DNA of 64,000 bases from Boswellia sacra (taxonomy: Eukaryota; Streptophyta; Magnoliopsida; Sapindales; Burseraceae). Positions 62,601 to 64,000 of the stretch are shown here, one piece after another (position 1 is the stretch's first letter; every line of letters starts with the position of its first letter). The notes under the pieces were generated by a model that had not been told where the DNA came from, did no database searches, and saw only the letters and a program-made list of their open reading frames with translations. The position numbers and the translations under genes were made by a program. The DNA lies in contig SNVD02002352.1 of NCBI GenBank assembly GCA_013180625.2, positions 62,001 to 126,000 of the forward strand, written 5' to 3'.

Positions 62601-63014
62601 TGTTGCAGATGGTGATCGGTATAAGATCTCTCACTTTCTGTCAGCACCTTCCTGGAACACACATATGAAAAGAAAGAGAGTGACAGTTCATAGATATTGA
62701 AGTTGATGATCTTAACATTTAGATAATGGTGTTTGTAGGCTTGTACCTGCTGGAGAAACAGAGTTTGCTAAAGATGCTGCTTTTGGCTATAAGTCATCAA
62801 ACCTTCGAGAGGTTAGATAATTCCATTTTCTACTTGAAATGGTATCTGTTTCGTATTCTTGAAAATAAGCTGGATTTTCCACCCTTCAATTTAGTGGGTG
62901 GAAGAAAAAACAGCAGGACGCATCCCAGCCAGCAGTGTTGCTTCTATTTCTATTCAGCTTCTGAGGAAAGGAGGACCAGATGCAGTTTGTGAGCATCTTT
63001 GCAGTCTGAAGAAG
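42358..63014 (+). CDS. fused dehydrogenase-dehydrogenase-acid sugar kinase (-aldolase) protein, 5' part
   Basis: Homologue of the plant ketose-bisphosphate aldolase class-II family fusion (Arabidopsis At1g18270 type, by recollection). Exons read by eye: 42358-42456, 44539-44614, 45750-45830, 45921-46001, 47710-47786, 47894-47948, 48046-48094, 48335-48472, 51661-51739, 52872-52950, 53064-53107, 53241-53435, 54325-54400, 54955-55035, 55121-55201, 56195-56271, 56365-56419, 56506-56554, 56648-56785, 59003-59084, 59169-59247, 60101-60147, 60772-60983, 62036-62123, 62282-62401, 62500-62618, 62739-62811, 62895-63014. They join in phase into 850 codons without a stop. Order: residues 1-286 dehydrogenase-like module 1, 287-606 module 2, 607-850 kinase start. 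The rest of the kinase and the expected aldolase lie past the window. All introns begin GT and end AG except the one after exon 25. Start ATG (GCAATGGCG) follows a TC-rich leader; no signal peptide, so probably cytosolic. Confidence 0.92.
43640..44137 (+). repeat. 3' tail of a LINE/SINE-like retroposon in intron 1
   Basis: The stretch ends ...acttacatttgttcttatc followed by 16 or more A at 44118-44136. 'TTGTTCTTATCAAAA' is a typical plant LINE 3' end; similar ends occur at 51514-51553 and near 52700. The upstream boundary is a guess. Confidence 0.4.
46140..47300 (+). repeat. decayed L1-type LINE fragment in intron 4
   Basis: Plus-strand remnants, with many stops, of the C-terminal end of LINE ORF2. 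They include a RIWKIKAPKV-like zf-RVT start at about 46725-46760 and, before it, a 'RDFLLEXSSLWHE' stretch (46225-46262) that is also present at 50457-50494. The reverse transcriptase core is absent, as in 5'-truncated LINEs. Same strand as the host gene. Confidence 0.6.
49060..49330 (+). repeat. LINE 3'-end fragment in intron 8
   Basis: 49067-49249 reads YYFFWVIWLERNHRIFKEK, a motif characteristic of the end of plant L1 ORF2, then a short tail; followed by T- and A-rich sequence. Confidence 0.6.
49930..51553 (+). repeat. LINE fragment with RT palm remnant and A-rich tail in intron 8
   Basis: At about 50060-50090 the plus strand reads VSPLQFAD, the pre-catalytic palm motif of plant L1 reverse transcriptases, followed by remnants of the GLKxNLxK motif (50160) and PLKYLGLP-like text (50265-50285). 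51231-51458 retains the SLWASFTKNFKGF end of ORF2. An A-rich tail at 51525-51553 follows 'ttatcgg'. All frames are broken. Confidence 0.7.
52590..52712 (+). repeat. possible LINE 3' tail in intron 9
   Basis: 'ttctgtttcttattgaaaaaaag' at 52690-52712 resembles the tail of the neighbouring LINE fragments; upstream extent unclear. Confidence 0.3.
53241..60147 (+). CDS. module 2: 3-hydroxyisobutyrate/L-threonate dehydrogenase-like (exons 12-22)
   Basis: 320 codons, 287-606. Intact family motifs: GFIGLGAMGFGM with GLGAMG at 328-333 (NAD(P) binding), VMVTNEGQA, SSTVSP, VDAPVSGG with DAPVSGG at 440-446 (substrate loop), GGCGAAS, then SGVKMVNQLLAG with the presumed catalytic Lys494 and Asn497, and the helical part with GLNTRVLFDII and MLDNDYTPHSALDIFVKDLG. 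In bacteria the closest relatives (LtnD type) oxidise L-threonate or D-erythronate and sit next to OtnK-type kinase genes; here the neighbour is fused in the same chain. The substrate in plants is not shown by the sequence. Confidence 0.88.
56786..59002 (+). other. intron 19 (2.2 kb), mostly unclassified
   Basis: Long AT-rich intron with a poly-T run (57147-57164) and a GC-richer patch of repeated 'actcgtc/acgagt' words at 57425-57510 that may be part of an old element. No LINE coding remnants seen. Confidence 0.5.
59533..59880. repeat. 42-bp perfect inverted repeat around a (TA)n tract in intron 21
   Basis: Arms at 59533-59574 and 59839-59880 are perfect inverted copies. The 264-bp spacer holds a (TA)n run at about 59575-59608 and a two-copy 'tagacacactcataaaata' repeat at 59609-59648. 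The structure could form a hairpin in the pre-mRNA. Confidence 0.85.
60534..60683. mobile_element. 150-bp foldback MITE in intron 22
   Basis: The arm starting gaaacccctaaggtttgg at 60534 pairs with ccaaaccttgggggtttc ending at 60683; internal segments (ccctgagtttcc / ggaaactcaggga) also pair. No convincing target duplication. Confidence 0.65.
60772..63014 (+). CDS. kinase module: four-carbon acid sugar kinase (OtnK/DUF1537) N-terminal part (exons 23-28)
   Basis: 244 codons (607-850), incomplete at the window edge. A linker (GVKVEGKPP...) is followed by SKTLVVLDDDPTGTQTVHD, with DDDPTGTQ at 659-666, the hallmark start of DUF1537 kinases. Then come TNSRSLS, VLRGDSTLRGHFP (RGDSTLRGHFP at 735-745, substrate binding), EMDAWIICPFFLQGGRYT and LVPAGETEFAKD, and VEEKTAG. 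Known members phosphorylate 2- or 3-keto four-carbon acids with ATP. The nucleotide-binding C-terminal domain is not in the window. Confidence 0.9.
61296..61808. mobile_element. MITE-like inverted-repeat element in intron 23
   Basis: The ends ggtaaatgacaatatcatcc and (inverted) ggggaaataacaatatcatc are near-perfect inverted repeats about 510 bp apart. The interior is AT-rich with no coding capacity. Confidence 0.5.
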
Positions 63015-63136
63015 GTACAGGATATCTTTAAATGTGGATTTCTATCCATTACATCTATGGCAGTAAAAATAAGAAAGATATTAGACTCGTTACTTTGATG
63101 TGATGGTCAGACTTTATTTAGAAGATATTTATGACC

Positions 63137-64000
63137 TGTTAGTTGAATCATATTACTCATGAACTGGCCTGTCCAATGGTCCAGTCTGGTCCAGCTGGGT
63201 CAGCTTTCTGTCCCAACTCTTGTCAAAAGCTGAATGACGTAGAACTCATTAGAATACAATTAGAAATAAAATTAGGGATTTCAATTTTGATTTTAGGGAT
63301 TTTAGTAAATTATGGATTTCGACTATTATTAGGGATTTTAACTTTCTAAATTGGGAGTAATCCTAATTTGAGTTGTTTTCCTAATTAATGGTTTATTATT
63401 TTGTTTAGAAGTTATTTTTGGTATTTTCTAGTTTAGCTAGGATTAGATTCTATTTCTTAATAGATTCTATTTTCTAGTCAAGTTATGTTTGTTAGCATTA
63501 TAAATAAATGTCATTAGTTATTTTATTTCGAAGTTTGTTGAATATGGATTTTTGATCTTTAGTAAAAAAGATTGTTTTTCCCCTCAATTTCTCTCTACTT
63601 CTCCCTCAATTTCTTCTATTATTTTTTCTCATTTCCTTTATCTACATCTCCCTACCTTTCTTTAAAGGTACCTCATCAATTGGTATCAGAGCATGGTTTT
63701 GATCCCTTTTTATACTAGTTATTTTTTTTTGTTCAACTCATAACACCTAAATTTCTCACCACCATCACTTAACCTATCTATATACTCATCTCCCATCACC
63801 CATCAATTCTTAAAAAGGGAAGGGGAAAGAGAGGGATTTCACGTCAGAGTACTATTCACATACGAAATTACTGTCCATTGTCGAGAATAACTGTTCATCA
63901 GGGTTACTGTTCACTTTGGAGTTACTGTTTACCACTATCACCATCAGAATCTCTTCGTTGCGATCTACAATTTGTTATTTAACACTAACTTCAAATACTC
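63137..64000 (+). mobile_element. 5' end of an LTR retrotransposon in the intron after exon 28 (continues off window)
   Basis: A sequence with a TATA-like TTATAAATAAATG at 63500 and CT-rich leader ends in CATCA at about 63678 and is followed at 63681-63692 by TGGTATCAGAGC, the initiator tRNA-Met primer site. The LTR start is uncertain; TGTTAG at 63137 is one candidate. After the primer site comes a leader with ACTGTTCA-like words (63846-63932). No coding sequence is reached. It is on the same strand as the gene. Whether copia or gypsy cannot be told from this part. Confidence 0.75.
63681..63692 (+). other. primer-binding site, tRNA-iMet type
   Basis: TGGTATCAGAGC, an exact match to the plant initiator tRNA-Met primer site, followed by ATGG. 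Confidence 0.85.

Overview
This is plant nuclear DNA, most likely from a eudicot. It is AT-rich and has GT-AG introns (one probably GC-AG). It carries plant Ty3/gypsy (Athila-type) and Ty1/copia LTR retrotransposons with plant tRNA primer-binding sites, L1-type LINE fragments and hAT and PIF/Harbinger-like MITEs. I cannot name the species from the sequence.

Left part (1-34032) is a transposon-dominated block. It starts with AT-rich DNA carrying a hAT-type non-autonomous element (923-1696), a possible decayed gag fragment, a PIF/Harbinger-like element (6772-7845) and short repeats. At 9804-19042 lies a complete, minus-strand, non-autonomous Athila-like retrotransposon with 1.4-kb LTRs, a perfect 5-bp target duplication, a tRNA-Asp primer site and a polypurine tract. 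It keeps gag-protease, has lost almost all of pol, and carries an intronless, frameshifted copy of a LOG cytokinin-activating enzyme plus a second ORF of unknown origin. The element landed in a decayed array (about 9.4-22.7 kb) of a small gene family that I do not recognise: a charged head, a Pro-rich middle, an HDWREF-like motif and a membrane segment. Two hAT MITEs, a 730-bp duplication and stop codons have broken the copies. At 23458-34032 a degenerate copia element is interrupted by a solo LTR of the Athila-like family with its own perfect 5-bp target duplication.

Middle part (34033-42200) is AT-rich intergenic DNA with a foldback MITE and simple repeats; I see no convincing gene.

Right part (42358-63014 and beyond the window) holds the only convincing intact host gene. 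It is the 5' part, 28 exons and 850 codons, of a plant fusion gene whose products join two tandem 3-hydroxyisobutyrate/L-threonate dehydrogenase-like modules to a four-carbon acid sugar kinase (OtnK/DUF1537) module; a class II aldolase module is expected further downstream, outside the window. Exon lengths of the two dehydrogenase modules mirror each other almost exactly, which indicates an intragenic duplication. The first module has lost its dinucleotide-binding glycines. The introns hold several LINE fragments, MITEs and a 42-bp perfect inverted repeat. At the right edge a further LTR retrotransposon begins inside the intron after exon 28.

If the modules act as in bacterial acid-sugar operons, module 2 would oxidise a four-carbon (or 3-hydroxy) acid, the kinase would phosphorylate the product and the aldolase would process it. 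That is an inference from family knowledge, not something the window shows.
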